DNA of 64,000 bases from Parerythrobacter_A sp963761775 (GCA_963761775.1 CAVXIF010000011.1:1054001-1118000); one strand, 5' to 3'; shown: positions 37,286 through 46,620, counted from the stretch's first letter. Notes: generated from the sequence alone by a model not told the origin. Made by a program: numbers and translations.

Positions 37286-37962
37286 AGAAACACGCGCTCA
37301 GCACCCGGCTGTGGCACTGGATCAATCTGGTGTGCCTTGTCGTGCTGTTCATGTCCGGCCTCAATATCTCCAACGCGCATCGCTATCTCTATTGGGGCGA
37401 CAAGGGCTTCAGTCCCGCCGAAGCGTGGCTGGCCGTGCCGCGCTTTCCCGGCTGGATGACGATCCCGGACTATTACAGCCTCGCCGCCGCGCGCGACTGG
37501 CACATCCTGATGGCATGGCCGTTTGCCGTCGGGCTGCTGGTCATGTGGATCGCGATGCTGGCGAACGGCCACTTCTGGCGCGACCTGCGCACCCACCGTC
37601 GCGAGTGGCGACCGCGCGCGGTGTGGCAGGACATCAAAGCCCATGCGCACCTTAATTTCGATCACGATGGCCCCGCGAAATACAACTTCCTGCAAAAGCT
37701 CGCCTATGGCTTGGTGTTCGGCATCCTGCTGCCCGGCATGGTGCTGACCGGTATGGCGATCAGCCCCGGCTTCGAACCCGTCGCGCCTTGGCTGGTCGAT
37801 GTCTTCGGCGGACGGCAAAGCGCGCGTTCGCTCCATTTCCTGTGTTCGGGCGCGCTGTTTGCGTTCTTCGTGCTGCACGTCGCGCTGGTGCTGCTCAACA
37901 AGCCGTGGCGGCTGATGCGCAGCATGATTACCGGCAATGAAACGGGCGGGAGCGAAGCATGA
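37282..37962 (+). CDS. Cytochrome b561-type membrane subunit
   Basis: A 226-residue di-heme b-type cytochrome of the Ni/Fe-hydrogenase cytochrome b kind. It begins with the conserved STRLWHWINLVCLVVLFMSGL, and has further membrane helices with His in RDWHILMAWPFAVGLLVMWIA and LHFLCSGALFAFFVLHVALVLL. It probably passes electrons between the quinone pool and the periplasmic molybdoenzyme encoded next. It overlaps both neighbours by four bases. Confidence 0.87.
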   Translation: MKKHALSTRLWHWINLVCLVVLFMSGLNISNAHRYLYWGDKGFSPAEAWLAVPRFPGWMTIPDYYSLAAARDWHILMAWPFAVGLLVMWIAMLANGHFWRDLRTHRREWRPRAVWQDIKAHAHLNFDHDGPAKYNFLQKLAYGLVFGILLPGMVLTGMAISPGFEPVAPWLVDVFGGRQSARSLHFLCSGALFAFFVLHVALVLLNKPWRLMRSMITGNETGGSEA

Positions 37963-38699
37963 CCACACGGCGTGGCTTCATCGCCGGGGTCGGCGCGCTA
38001 TTCGTGGCGGGATGTTCCAAGGTTGCGGACAGCGACGCGGGCAAGGCCCTGTTCCGCGCCTCGCAGGGTTGGCACCAGAAGGTCCACCGCAGCCTCGCCG
38101 ACCGCATGGCGCTGGCCCGCGAATATCCCCGCTCCGCCATTTCCGCCGTATTTCGCGGCAATGGCAGCCGCACCGTCGATACCGACACTTACCGCACCGC
38201 GCTCGCCACCGGTTTTGCCGACTGGCGGCTGGAAGTCAGCGGGCTGGTCGACAACCCGCGCAGCTATTCGCTCGCCGAACTGCGCGCCCTGCCCCAGCGC
38301 ACCCAGATCACCCGCCACGATTGCGTGGAAGGGTGGAGCGCCATCGGCGAATGGACCGGCCCGCAGCTTTCCACCCTGCTCGACGCCGCCGGAGTGCGTG
38401 ACACGGGCCGCTTCGTCGTGTTCCGCTGCGCCGACACCTATAATGGCGGGCGCTATTACGAGAGCGTCGATATGGTCGATGCCTACCACCCGCAAACCAT
38501 CATCGCCCACGCGCTGAATGGCGAACCGGTCCCGGAAAAGAACGGCGCACCGCTGCGCATGCGGATCGAACGCCAGCTCGGCTACAAACACGCCAAATAC
38601 CTGACCGGCATCGAAGTGGTGGACAGCCTCGCCGATATCGAAGGCGGCAATGGCGGGTATTGGGAAGATCGCGGATACCAGTGGTATGCGGGCATCTGA
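37959..38699 (+). CDS. Tat-exported molybdopterin-dependent oxidoreductase
   Basis: A 246-residue oxidoreductase of the sulfite-oxidase/YedY fold. A twin-arginine signal (TTRRGFIAGVGALFVAGC) directs it to the periplasm; the AGC could also be a lipobox. The molybdenum ligand Cys lies in TRHDCVEGWSAIGEWTG, and the cofactor region continues as GYKHAKYLTGIEVVDSL. The partner is the cytochrome b encoded immediately upstream. It is shorter than MsrP and paired with a different cytochrome, so methionine sulfoxide is not a safe substrate guess. Confidence 0.87.
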   Translation: MTTRRGFIAGVGALFVAGCSKVADSDAGKALFRASQGWHQKVHRSLADRMALAREYPRSAISAVFRGNGSRTVDTDTYRTALATGFADWRLEVSGLVDNPRSYSLAELRALPQRTQITRHDCVEGWSAIGEWTGPQLSTLLDAAGVRDTGRFVVFRCADTYNGGRYYESVDMVDAYHPQTIIAHALNGEPVPEKNGAPLRMRIERQLGYKHAKYLTGIEVVDSLADIEGGNGGYWEDRGYQWYAGI

Positions 38700-38705
38700 C
38701 CGCGC

Positions 38706-39383
38706 TTAAGGCAAAGCCATGCAGCACGCTTGCGCTGGCATGGCGACAGGCGGGAGCATTGCTTCCTGCGCTTCGTTGACCCTGTGTTCTTCTGGCCCAT
38801 TCAGAACCAGCGCGCGAAACCGGTCCCACGGGAACAGCGTGCCGGGGTCGCTGCGGCGGCGCGGGTCCAGTCGGGCGTGGCTGACGACATGGCGCAGGTT
38901 CGGATATTTCGCCCAGGCATAGCGGACGATTTGCGCGGTCGCTTCAATCTGCCAGTCCGAAAAGGCGTCGGACGATTTCTGGCGATTGACCACTTCCACG
39001 CCGAGCGAGCGATGATTGATCCGCCCCGCCCCGTCGCACACCGCCGGATGGCATGCGCCGTTGCGGACATGCCAGGCCGCGCGCGCTTCGTGACAGGTTG
39101 CCCATACGAACTTGCCGTGTTGCGCCTCGTCCTCATCGGGGACTAGCCAATGAAAGCTGGCGCGCCGGTCGAAGATGACGCTGGCCGCGCCGGATGAACT
39201 GCCGCCAGCCGTTGCATGGATGACGATGGCCCGCACGCCCGCCACGGCATCGTAAATACGCGAGGACGAGGCGCGCAGGGCGGCGGGCTGGATGCGTGGG
39301 TACCACTCCTCTCGCAAAGGCGCGGCGGCGGGGCGACAGGCGGGGTCGAGGTCGAACTGGTACGTCGTGGGATCGGTGGACAT
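38706..39383 (-). CDS. N-acetylmuramoyl-L-alanine amidase (Amidase_2)
   Basis: A 225-residue amidase cleaving the lactyl-alanine bond of peptidoglycan peptides. Zinc ligands are in AIVIHATAGGSSSG and VVSHARLDPRRRSDPGTLF; the middle contains SLGVEVVNRQ. There is no signal peptide, so it could act in the cytoplasm (AmpD-like recycling) or be released by another route. The ATG at 39383 follows AAGGAG at a good distance. It is convergent with the molybdoenzyme gene, six bases apart. Confidence 0.87.
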   Translation of the reverse strand: MSTDPTTYQFDLDPACRPAAAPLREEWYPRIQPAALRASSSRIYDAVAGVRAIVIHATAGGSSSGAASVIFDRRASFHWLVPDEDEAQHGKFVWATCHEARAAWHVRNGACHPAVCDGAGRINHRSLGVEVVNRQKSSDAFSDWQIEATAQIVRYAWAKYPNLRHVVSHARLDPRRRSDPGTLFPWDRFRALVLNGPEEHRVNEAQEAMLPPVAMPAQACCMALP

Positions 39384-39491
39384 GGAGGACGGCTCCTTCA
39401 CGGGAAGGAAGCAGCGGGATTGCGCTTCACGAACCGTATCGGTTCGCAAATCCTACATTGCCAGTGCTAAATTGCGTGACCTTTCCAAACG

Positions 39492-40262
39492 CTATTCCAG
39501 CCGCTTCGCCATGCGATACACCGGACCGAACCCGACCAGGCCCGCCCCGATAAACGGCAGCGCCACCACCCACCATCGCACGCCGCTTGCGCCCAGCGGG
39601 CGGGCAATGCTGATTGCCGCCGTCATGGCCAGTCCGGTGCAGATCAGCAGCAGGCCCAGCACCAGCCGCCAGTGCGGCACCGGCACCGTACGCCTGGCCG
39701 GTCCGCTGCCCCGCTCGAACCGCACGAACAGCGCAATCACCAGCGGCAGCAGCGCGATATAAAGCGCAAACTAGATCGGCCTGCTCCACCACCACACCGC
39801 TCCGCCCGGCTCGACGCCAAGCCCGATACCGCCCGCCAGCCAAGCCGCAACCAGCACCAGCACGAACGCCGTCAGGTGCCACAGCCGCCAGGTGAACGGC
39901 GCGAGGACAGTGACCAGCAAATATACCGCGAGGAACCAGACAGGGATCAGCGCCAGCTCGGTCGCCATCCGCACCACGCCGCGCTCCACGCCTGCGACGG
40001 TACCGAAGAAGGCGAAGATGCCCCAGCCCAGCAGCACCGAAAATACCGGCTTGATAAGCCGCTGCACCCGGCTGGCGAACCAGTCCGAATAATTGCCGCC
40101 TTTCGCCTGCGTTGCATCCCAGCTGGCGCCGTTGGAATAACCGCCGACGAGGAAGAAGGTCGGCATCACCTGAAAGCCCCAGGTCAGCCATTGCGTCCAC
40201 GGCAGGATACCGAGCAGGTTGTCACCCTGCACCTCGCCGCCCGCATCGTCATCACCGCCCAA
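39492..40262 (-). pseudogene. Acyltransferase-3 family remnant, truncated and with an internal stop
   Basis: Remnant of a polytopic membrane acyltransferase. The upstream part encodes LPWTQWLTWGFQVMPTFFLVGGYSNG and further helices up to VWWWSRPI, then a TAG at 39771-39773. Translation in the same frame goes on as FALYIALLPLVIALFVRFERG to the end at 39492, so this is a nonsense codon, not a frameshift. The first transmembrane helix and catalytic His region expected before LPWTQWL are missing; the frame upstream is open but without homology. Both faults point to a genuine dead gene. Confidence 0.75.
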
Positions 40263-40435
40263 GATTCCCTCACGATGCGGATACCGTTTTCCTACATCCG
40301 CAATGCCTGCTAACCTCCGTGGCGAAGTCTTTCCATCCCGTAAAACCGCCTTCGCTTGTTGGCGTCCTTTCGCTCAACGCCCTAGAATGTGTTTCGTCAA
40401 CCAAACCCCGTTCAGCCGGAGCTTTTACACTTTTC

Positions 40436-41668
<1,233 letters not shown>

Positions 41669-41885
41669 GGCGCGCAATCGATTCGAAATGCAGGAACCCG
41701 TTAACTGCGTTCAGGTTCCCGGTAGCAGCGAATAAATCTGCCGGTCGTCGCAAAATGCGGTCCAATAGGCGGCAGCCCGCCCTTCGCCATCGGCCAGTTG
41801 AGTTGGGTATTTGGCGCAGAAAGGTTTCACCCGTAACCGCCCGGCATCGAGCGCTTTCGGAGCGCGCCTTTACCGGATACGTCGC

Positions 41886-42386
41886 ATGTCTTTCTCCACC
41901 CGCCTTATTGTCGCAGCCGCCGTGCTCGTCGCGCCAGTGTCCGCCGCCATGCCGGAAGACGCCGTTGAGCTGCCTTTCGAAGCGCAGTTCGCCATGTTCG
42001 AGGAGCTGCCCGAAGCGCCCGAACCCGAAGGCAATGTCGTCGATCTCGACGAAATCGAGCCGCCCGTCGAAGTCGCGCCAGAGCCGAAGACCCGGCCGCT
42101 GGGCACCGGCGTCGCATCCTATTACGGCAAGCGGTTCCACGGCCGCCGCACCGCCAATGGCGAACGGTTCAACATGAATGCCATGACAGCGGCGCACAAG
42201 ACGCTGCCCTTCGGCACCAAGCTGCGCGTTACGAACCCGCGCAATGGCGAAAGCGTAGTGGTGCGCGTCAACGATCGCGGTCCCTTCACGCCAGGCCGCA
42301 CGCTCGACCTGAGCCGCGCCGCCGCCAAGGAGATCGGCCTGGTCCGGCGCGGGCATGGCCGGGTGAAGCTGGAACGCCTCGACTAG
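41886..42386 (+). CDS. RlpA-like septal ring lytic transglycosylase / double-psi beta-barrel protein
   Basis: A 166-residue exported protein. A signal peptide (STRLIVAAAVLVAPVSAAM) is followed by an acidic spacer and a C-terminal RlpA domain (GVASYYGKRFHGRRTANGE, TAAHKTLPFGTKLRV, VVVRVNDRGPFTPGR, LDLSRAAAKEIG). RlpA enzymes cut denuded glycan strands at the septum. There is no SPOR domain and no lipobox, so activity and localisation may differ from the E. coli protein. The ATG at 41886 is set by the signal peptide. Confidence 0.88.
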   Translation: MSFSTRLIVAAAVLVAPVSAAMPEDAVELPFEAQFAMFEELPEAPEPEGNVVDLDEIEPPVEVAPEPKTRPLGTGVASYYGKRFHGRRTANGERFNMNAMTAAHKTLPFGTKLRVTNPRNGESVVVRVNDRGPFTPGRTLDLSRAAAKEIGLVRRGHGRVKLERLD

Positions 42387-42490
42387 ATTTTGCAGCGTTT
42401 GGCCCATCCGGGACATTCGCGCACCATTCCGGACCGCTAGAACACACCCGCCGCCCGCGCATTTCGCGCGGCCCATCGGGAGAATTCAAC

Positions 42491-42799
42491 ATGTCCAACA
42501 CCACCAGTCCCTTCGCCCTCGGCTCCTTCGGTTTCGCGTTTGGTGCGGCACTGTTGCTGGCCATGCCCCCTGCCGTGGAAGCGGCGCCTGCCACATGCGG
42601 GCCGGACGATGCGGCGAAGGAGCTGCAGGCGCTGATGTCCTCAGCCGATATGGCGACGTTCCGCACGCCCGACGGCAGCATGACCGCCAAGGCGTATTTC
42701 GAACAGTTCCCCGTCGCCGCCACGCATATGAGCGAGAAACGCTACACCGCCGCATGCCGGATGTACGAGGCGATGGGCGCGCAGCTCAAAGCCGACTGA
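42491..42799 (+). CDS. Small secreted hypothetical protein
   Basis: A 102-residue protein with a hydrophobic signal (SFGFAFGAALLLAMPPAVEAAP) and a mature part of about 65 residues with two cysteines (ATCGPDD and YTAACRMYEAMG). No family is recognised. It is read in the same direction as the RlpA gene, 104 bases downstream of it. Confidence 0.7.
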   Translation: MSNTTSPFALGSFGFAFGAALLLAMPPAVEAAPATCGPDDAAKELQALMSSADMATFRTPDGSMTAKAYFEQFPVAATHMSEKRYTAACRMYEAMGAQLKAD

Positions 42800-42831
42800 G
42801 CGGACCGAACAGGCAATGCGGGGCGCGCGGA

Positions 42832-43977
42832 CTAGAGCAAGGCCCCCGCAAGGCCGTAACCCGCTGCCCCCAACTTGGAGCGCAATTCGGCGTACGGGGC
42901 ACGGTGCGCCAGCTCCACAGGCGCACCCGCCCCCGCCGACTTCACCTCGACCACGGCCGCCGACGCATCGCGGTCCTCCAGCCCGACCGTCCACCATTCC
43001 GGATCGCCAGCGGCGAAGGCCTGCACCTGGCGCTCCTCGATGTTCCAGCCTTCCTCCCCCGGCGGCAGTGCGGGCGCATCGGCGGGGCGCGCCTCGGCCA
43101 TCTCCTCCATCACCCGCCCGTTCACCGGGTAGTGCGGACAGGCGCGGCATCTGGGCCAGTCCGGATCGTCGCAGCACGGCCCCATGCCGCCGCCCGCATT
43201 GTCCACCGGCTCCAGCCCCTCCGGCCCGCGCCGGAAGTGCGGGCGGCGCGCGTCGTCGGCATAGGCGCAGGAGCAGGACGGTTCCGCCGCAGGGTCCGCG
43301 CCAGAATCGGTATCGGTCTCGGCATCGGCATCGGTCCCGGCGTCGGCCGGTTCGCGCGGATCGCTGTTGGACTCGTGACAGGTGTTACACTGTCCAGGCG
43401 GATTTTCGCCGGGCGGGTTTTCGTCGCCCGCATCCGCCGGGGGATCGGGCAGCGCGGCCCCGGCGGCGAAGCGCGCCATGACCGCATCGAAATCGTCCGA
43501 CAGCGCGCGCACATCGGCGTGCCCGGCCATCTTGTCGAGCCGCCCGATATGGGCGAGCAGCAGCCGCGAATCGTAGCGGCGGCGCGTGGCGACCTCCTCG
43601 CCGTGATAGAACACCTTCTCCTCCACCCCGTCGATCGCGCGATCCGCCAGCATGTCCTCCGCCCGCGCCAGCGCCTGCAGCTTCGCCGCATCCATGCAGC
43701 GCCGCAAGGCCGCGTTGGCGCGCCGCGTACGATAGACCGTCTGGCGCGAGACCTGCGCCTGGCTGGCCGCCGACCGCACCGAGCCGGTCACCGCCAGCGC
43801 CTCCAGGAACGCCACCTGCGCCGCGCGGGTAAATTCGAGCTGCGGCTTGCGCCCGGTGGCGGGCGCAGGATCGTCCGGCAAAGCGGCGATCAGCGCGGGG
43901 AGATTGGCGGCAGGGTCGACGGGCGCAGGCGCCTGCTCGCCAACCCGATCCCCAGCGCACGCTGGGGTCTCTCGCAA
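42832..43977 (-). CDS. HTH-containing hypothetical protein (terminase-small-subunit-like N-terminus)
   Basis: A protein of up to 381 residues. Residues near 50-90 form a helix-turn-helix (QVAFLEALAVTGSVRSAASQAQVSRQTVYRTRRAN), resembling resolvase/terminase small-subunit DNA-binding domains, followed by RAIDGVEEKVFYHGEEVATRRRYDSRLL. A Cys/Asp-rich low-complexity middle (CNTCHESNSDP, CSCAYADDARR) could bind metal. The start is uncertain: the first 10 codons from ATG 43977 read through a palindromic repeat (43950-43967), so the real start may differ. The function is unknown. Confidence 0.6.
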   Translation of the reverse strand: MRETPACAGDRVGEQAPAPVDPAANLPALIAALPDDPAPATGRKPQLEFTRAAQVAFLEALAVTGSVRSAASQAQVSRQTVYRTRRANAALRRCMDAAKLQALARAEDMLADRAIDGVEEKVFYHGEEVATRRRYDSRLLLAHIGRLDKMAGHADVRALSDDFDAVMARFAAGAALPDPPADAGDENPPGENPPGQCNTCHESNSDPREPADAGTDADAETDTDSGADPAAEPSCSCAYADDARRPHFRRGPEGLEPVDNAGGGMGPCCDDPDWPRCRACPHYPVNGRVMEEMAEARPADAPALPPGEEGWNIEERQVQAFAAGDPEWWTVGLEDRDASAAVVEVKSAGAGAPVELAHRAPYAELRSKLGAAGYGLAGALL

Positions 43978-44120
43978 CGACGCGCGCCTCGATCGGCGGA
44001 CGCGAGCGCCTCCACCGCCACCCGCGCCTTCTCCGCCCGCCGCGCCAGCATCTTATCCTTCATCGCCTGCTGCTCGGGCGAAAGCGCATTGGGGTGCGCG
44101 GTGTGAGGGCAGCAGTTCAT
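43890..44120 (-). CDS. Small hypothetical protein (76 aa)
   Basis: The ATG at 44120 overlaps the stop of the preceding 84-residue gene (ATGA), which supports it as a gene. It begins NCCPHTAHPNALSPEQQAM, then a charged helix (KDKMLARRAEKARVAVEAL). The second half reads through the palindromic repeat at 43950-43967 and overlaps the HTH gene by 88 bases, so its end is doubtful. No family is recognised. Confidence 0.4.
   Translation of the reverse strand: MNCCPHTAHPNALSPEQQAMKDKMLARRAEKARVAVEALASADRGARRCERPQRALGIGLASRRLRPSTLPPISPR
43950..43967. repeat. REP-like palindrome CCCCAGCG-CA-CGCTGGGG
   Basis: A perfect eight-base inverted repeat with a two-base loop, overlapping the start region of the HTH gene. 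Its shape and composition match the repetitive extragenic palindromes seen in sphingomonad genomes. Two further palindromes of this general type occur at 46421-46444 and 46588-46620. Confidence 0.7.
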
Positions 44121-44371
44121 CGCCCACCTCCCGCCAGAACGCGCGCGTTGCGGATATGGCGGGCGAGGTGTTCGCTGGAGGGCGGCGCAAAGCTGCCGAT
44201 CCGCCCCGCCTCCACATGCGCCAGCCACCGCGCCGCATGGTCGAGCCGGTCGGGATGTTCGGGTGGGGAGATGGAGGGGCCGTGCTGGCGGATTAGCGCG
44301 TCGTGCGTGGCGGCGGAAGTTAGTGTTGCTGGAATGGAGGTCGGAGCAAGCGGAGGACGGTTCTGCGGCAT
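44117..44371 (-). CDS. Small hypothetical protein (84 aa)
   Basis: An 84-residue hydrophilic protein with the segment HPDRLDHAARWLAHVEAGRIGSFA and a basic end (HLARHIRNARVLAGGGR). The ATG at 44371 has AGGTGA just upstream. It is the first gene of a three-gene minus-strand group with overlapping ends. No family is recognised. Confidence 0.5.
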   Translation of the reverse strand: MPQNRPPLAPTSIPATLTSAATHDALIRQHGPSISPPEHPDRLDHAARWLAHVEAGRIGSFAPPSSEHLARHIRNARVLAGGGR

Positions 44372-44436
44372 GGTTCACCTAGATACAGGGTAGAGAACCA
44401 TATTGGTTAGCAGGGCGAAAGTGTGTAGGACAGTTG

Positions 44437-45108
44437 TTATTCGTAAACGACGTTCTGCGAGTTGCTTTCAATATTGTCAACAAGCCACAGCGTGCTCAAA
44501 CCCATGTAGCCTTGATGCCCAAGATTTGATCTGACCACTGACTTTTTTTCAGTTAAAACATCAAACTTTCGCAACAAATTACAAACAATGTCATAATAAA
44601 ATGAACCACTAACACTTGCCCTATTATTTATGAAATAAGTTATATTATCTAGGCCAATCTCATTCTGACACGACGAAGCCGAAAAACCAAGTCGCCTTCC
44701 TTCAGCCGCTAGTGCCGCACTCAAAGTTCTTACTGCCCAAATCGCTCTTTTTCGGATTACTGGTATTTCAAAATTATCAGACATCTTTAACAATGACAAA
44801 ATATTGATGGCTAGCTTTTTCTCTTCCGCATAATTATTTTTGAAGCGAAAGCCATTTTTTATAGTCTCCCAGTGACCTATTGAGCCAGCGAGTAAAATAG
44901 CTTCTTGCGTTAGGTGATAAGCAAATAGCGAACCCTTAGAAGCCTCACGAGTTATCCATTTCTGGTCATAAAAATGTATGCTGATACCATCCGAGAGAAC
45001 CGGAGACGTCAAACCAGGCTTAGATGACGAAATAAGCAGATCGATATCAGAGAACTCATTAAAGTCTCCGCGCGCGCGACTTCCATATATAAGAACTAAA
45101 GCACTCAT
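44437..45108 (-). CDS. Nucleotidyltransferase-domain protein (AT-rich island)
   Basis: A 223-residue protein starting directly with a polymerase-beta-type nucleotidyltransferase motif: LVLIYGSRARGDFNEFSDIDLLI (GS...D-x-D). The third catalytic acid is not certain; the strand GISIHFYDQKWI may be part of it. The C-terminal half is helical (KKLAINILSLLKMSDNFEIP, RAIWAVRTLSAALAAEGRR). Such domains occur in MNT antitoxins, antibiotic-modifying enzymes and defence systems. It overlaps the upstream pentapeptide-repeat gene by four bases (ATGA). Both genes are far more AT-rich than the rest of the window, indicating horizontal transfer. Confidence 0.78.
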   Translation of the reverse strand: MSALVLIYGSRARGDFNEFSDIDLLISSSKPGLTSPVLSDGISIHFYDQKWITREASKGSLFAYHLTQEAILLAGSIGHWETIKNGFRFKNNYAEEKKLAINILSLLKMSDNFEIPVIRKRAIWAVRTLSAALAAEGRRLGFSASSCQNEIGLDNITYFINNRASVSGSFYYDIVCNLLRKFDVLTEKKSVVRSNLGHQGYMGLSTLWLVDNIESNSQNVVYE

Positions 45109-46202
45109 CTGACCCGAGCAAACCTCGCGATTATCGTACCAAAAAATACTGAATACAATATTATTGAAATTGTCGCCTGAACATTTTGTAGAATATTTAG
45201 CGTCAGAGAATTACCGTGCGAAAGTTCCGATGAGTATCCCGCCAATATCGCGATATTGAAACTCTTTTGAAATCCCGTAGCATAATTTGGTGTTTCAAAT
45301 CCAAAATAATATATTAGAGAATAAAGCATTACGTTTAATATTATCAATATTAATGGCATCAATGATGACCTCCCCCATAGATTTATCCAGCCGATAACCT
45401 GAGACAGAATTCGCTCAATCAAGAAGAAAATGAACTTAATTAGTGCTGAAGGTTTACTTGACCATTTATCGAAAGCTAAATTATATAGATGTTTTGCGAT
45501 ATCTGCTTTAGTCTGTTGTAAATCTGAAGTTCTTATTGCGTTGTAGAAATCTCGATCCTCACCAGCTTCACGCTGGCTTCTGACCATTTTTCTCGAAAGC
45601 CCTGCTTTTGTTTCTTCGAGCCTATATGCTTGATACCAATAATGCTTCTGAGTGCCATCAGCAGGATTTACACCACTGTAACCCGCCTTTATCAATTCGT
45701 GTGGGTTACTAATAAACGAGTTGAGAAATTCAGTTTTACTTCCGGAATAGCTAACTTTTTCCCATTTGTTGTTTCGAAACTGACAGCGCTCAAACGCTGC
45801 TATAGATAGAGAGCAACCTCGAAACTCGCAATTCTTGAAGTGCGCATCTTTCCATATTGAGTAGCCGAAATCGCACTTATAAAAATGACATTGATCGAAT
45901 ATTAGGATACAGTTTGGATCAAATCTACCTTGAAAATCGCAGTTCGAAAATCTTATTAATTTAAGAATTGAAGAATCGACCTCTTTAATATTTGCGCTAA
46001 CAGTGTTTCCGATAAAGTAGCGTTGCTCTATCGTCTGATTCTCAACCGTCGGCCAAGCGCCTAGTTTTGTTTTATCATCAAGATTTGGATCGTAACTTGC
46101 TTCCCACCAGCATTCGACCCGGCGATTGCCGAGGCGCTCTTCCGAGGTGCTGGCGCCAAAAGCACGCGTTATCCTTGCCTTAAGATCTTCTAAGAAAGAC
46201 AT
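45105..46202 (-). CDS. Pentapeptide-repeat membrane protein with two-helix pore-like end (AT-rich island)
   Basis: A 365-residue protein with three parts. Residues about 84-150 are a pentapeptide-repeat solenoid (IRFSNCDFQGRF, CHFYKCDFGYSIW, AHFKNCEFRGCSL). Residues 190-275 are helical (ETKAGLSRKMVRSQREAGED onward). Residues 281-361 contain two transmembrane helices (LMPLILIILNVMLYSLIYYF and NVQATISIILYSVFFGTIIARF) around a re-entrant-like segment FQKSFNIAILAGYSSE. That is the layout of two-helix ion-channel domains, with AGYSS where potassium channels have TVGYGD. The function is inferred only. It is the first gene of a two-gene operon with the nucleotidyltransferase. Confidence 0.75.
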   Translation of the reverse strand: MSFLEDLKARITRAFGASTSEERLGNRRVECWWEASYDPNLDDKTKLGAWPTVENQTIEQRYFIGNTVSANIKEVDSSILKLIRFSNCDFQGRFDPNCILIFDQCHFYKCDFGYSIWKDAHFKNCEFRGCSLSIAAFERCQFRNNKWEKVSYSGSKTEFLNSFISNPHELIKAGYSGVNPADGTQKHYWYQAYRLEETKAGLSRKMVRSQREAGEDRDFYNAIRTSDLQQTKADIAKHLYNLAFDKWSSKPSALIKFIFFLIERILSQVIGWINLWGRSSLMPLILIILNVMLYSLIYYFGFETPNYATGFQKSFNIAILAGYSSELSHGNSLTLNILQNVQATISIILYSVFFGTIIARFARVR

Positions 46203-46369
46203 TTTTCGCCGCCCCAGAACGGTTGTTTGTTAGTTAAGCACTCGACCGCGTTTGAACCGTCAGATTACCCTAGCGCTCAACTCTTCCGTTGAACCTTACC
46301 ATCTAGTACAGTTTATGCCAAACCAAGTCTATATTGTTGAAATAGGACATACCCACTACGCTAAAACAT

Positions 46370-46590
46370 TCCCGCCAAGTAACCCCCCGTATAACTCGCC
46401 TCAACCTTCGCCATCTTCTCCAGCCCCGGCCTACGCCGGGGCTGGCTCGTTCCGAGTTGCGCGATCCAATAACGAGGCGAGATACTGGCCCATTTAGCTT
46501 CCTTCGGCAGTTGCGACATATTCCGGCATCCCTTGCGCAACCACCTCACCCCCGCGCACACCGCCGCCCGGACCAAGGTCCAGCACCCAG
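46370..46590 (-). pseudogene. Relic of a second uvrA 3' end, split by a palindromic element
   Basis: Read on the minus strand, 46590-46500 encodes VLDLGPGGGVRGGEVVAQG followed by MPEYVATAEGS and a stop. After about 100 bases including a palindrome it resumes as KVEASYTGGYLAGMF and stop. The intact uvrA end reads ILDLGPGGGVRGGEVVAKG ... ESYTGHYLQPML, so both pieces are clearly homologous to it. By eye the DNA is only moderately similar to the intact gene, so it is not a recent copy. I infer a remnant of an older or foreign uvrA allele. Confidence 0.7.
46421..46444. repeat. REP-like palindrome CAGCCCCGGC-CTAC-GCCGGGGCTG
   Basis: A perfect ten-base inverted repeat with a four-base loop, located inside the uvrA relic. 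It looks like a mobile or extragenic palindromic element that inserted into the relic. Confidence 0.75.
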
Positions 46591-46620
46591 CCCGCCCCCG
46601 GATCAGGTCCGGGGCAGGCT
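46588..46620. repeat. REP-like palindrome around CCCCGGA-TCAGG-TCCGGGG
   Basis: Seven-base perfect core arms at 46596-46602 and 46608-46614, extended outward by AGCC/GGCT after short mismatches. It lies directly downstream of the uvrA stop (46648), where it could also act as a transcription end signal for the minus strand. Confidence 0.65.

Noticed and set aside
39427..40200. 257-residue minus-strand ORF in another frame of the acyltransferase region
   Set aside because: Its sequence lacks homology and hydrophobic pattern; the acyltransferase helices lie in the frame 39492-40262.
41680..41735. Hairpin GGAACC...GGTTCC after argG as a terminator
   Set aside because: Short arms, a 15-base loop and no T-run.
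42832..46202. Prophage
   Set aside because: Only an HTH domain resembling a terminase small subunit; no integrase, capsid, portal, tail or lysis genes, and no flanking attachment repeats were found.
46361..46576. 71-residue minus-strand ORF
   Set aside because: It reads the uvrA relic and a palindrome in mixed frames; only its last 15 residues are UvrA-like, so it is not an independent gene.
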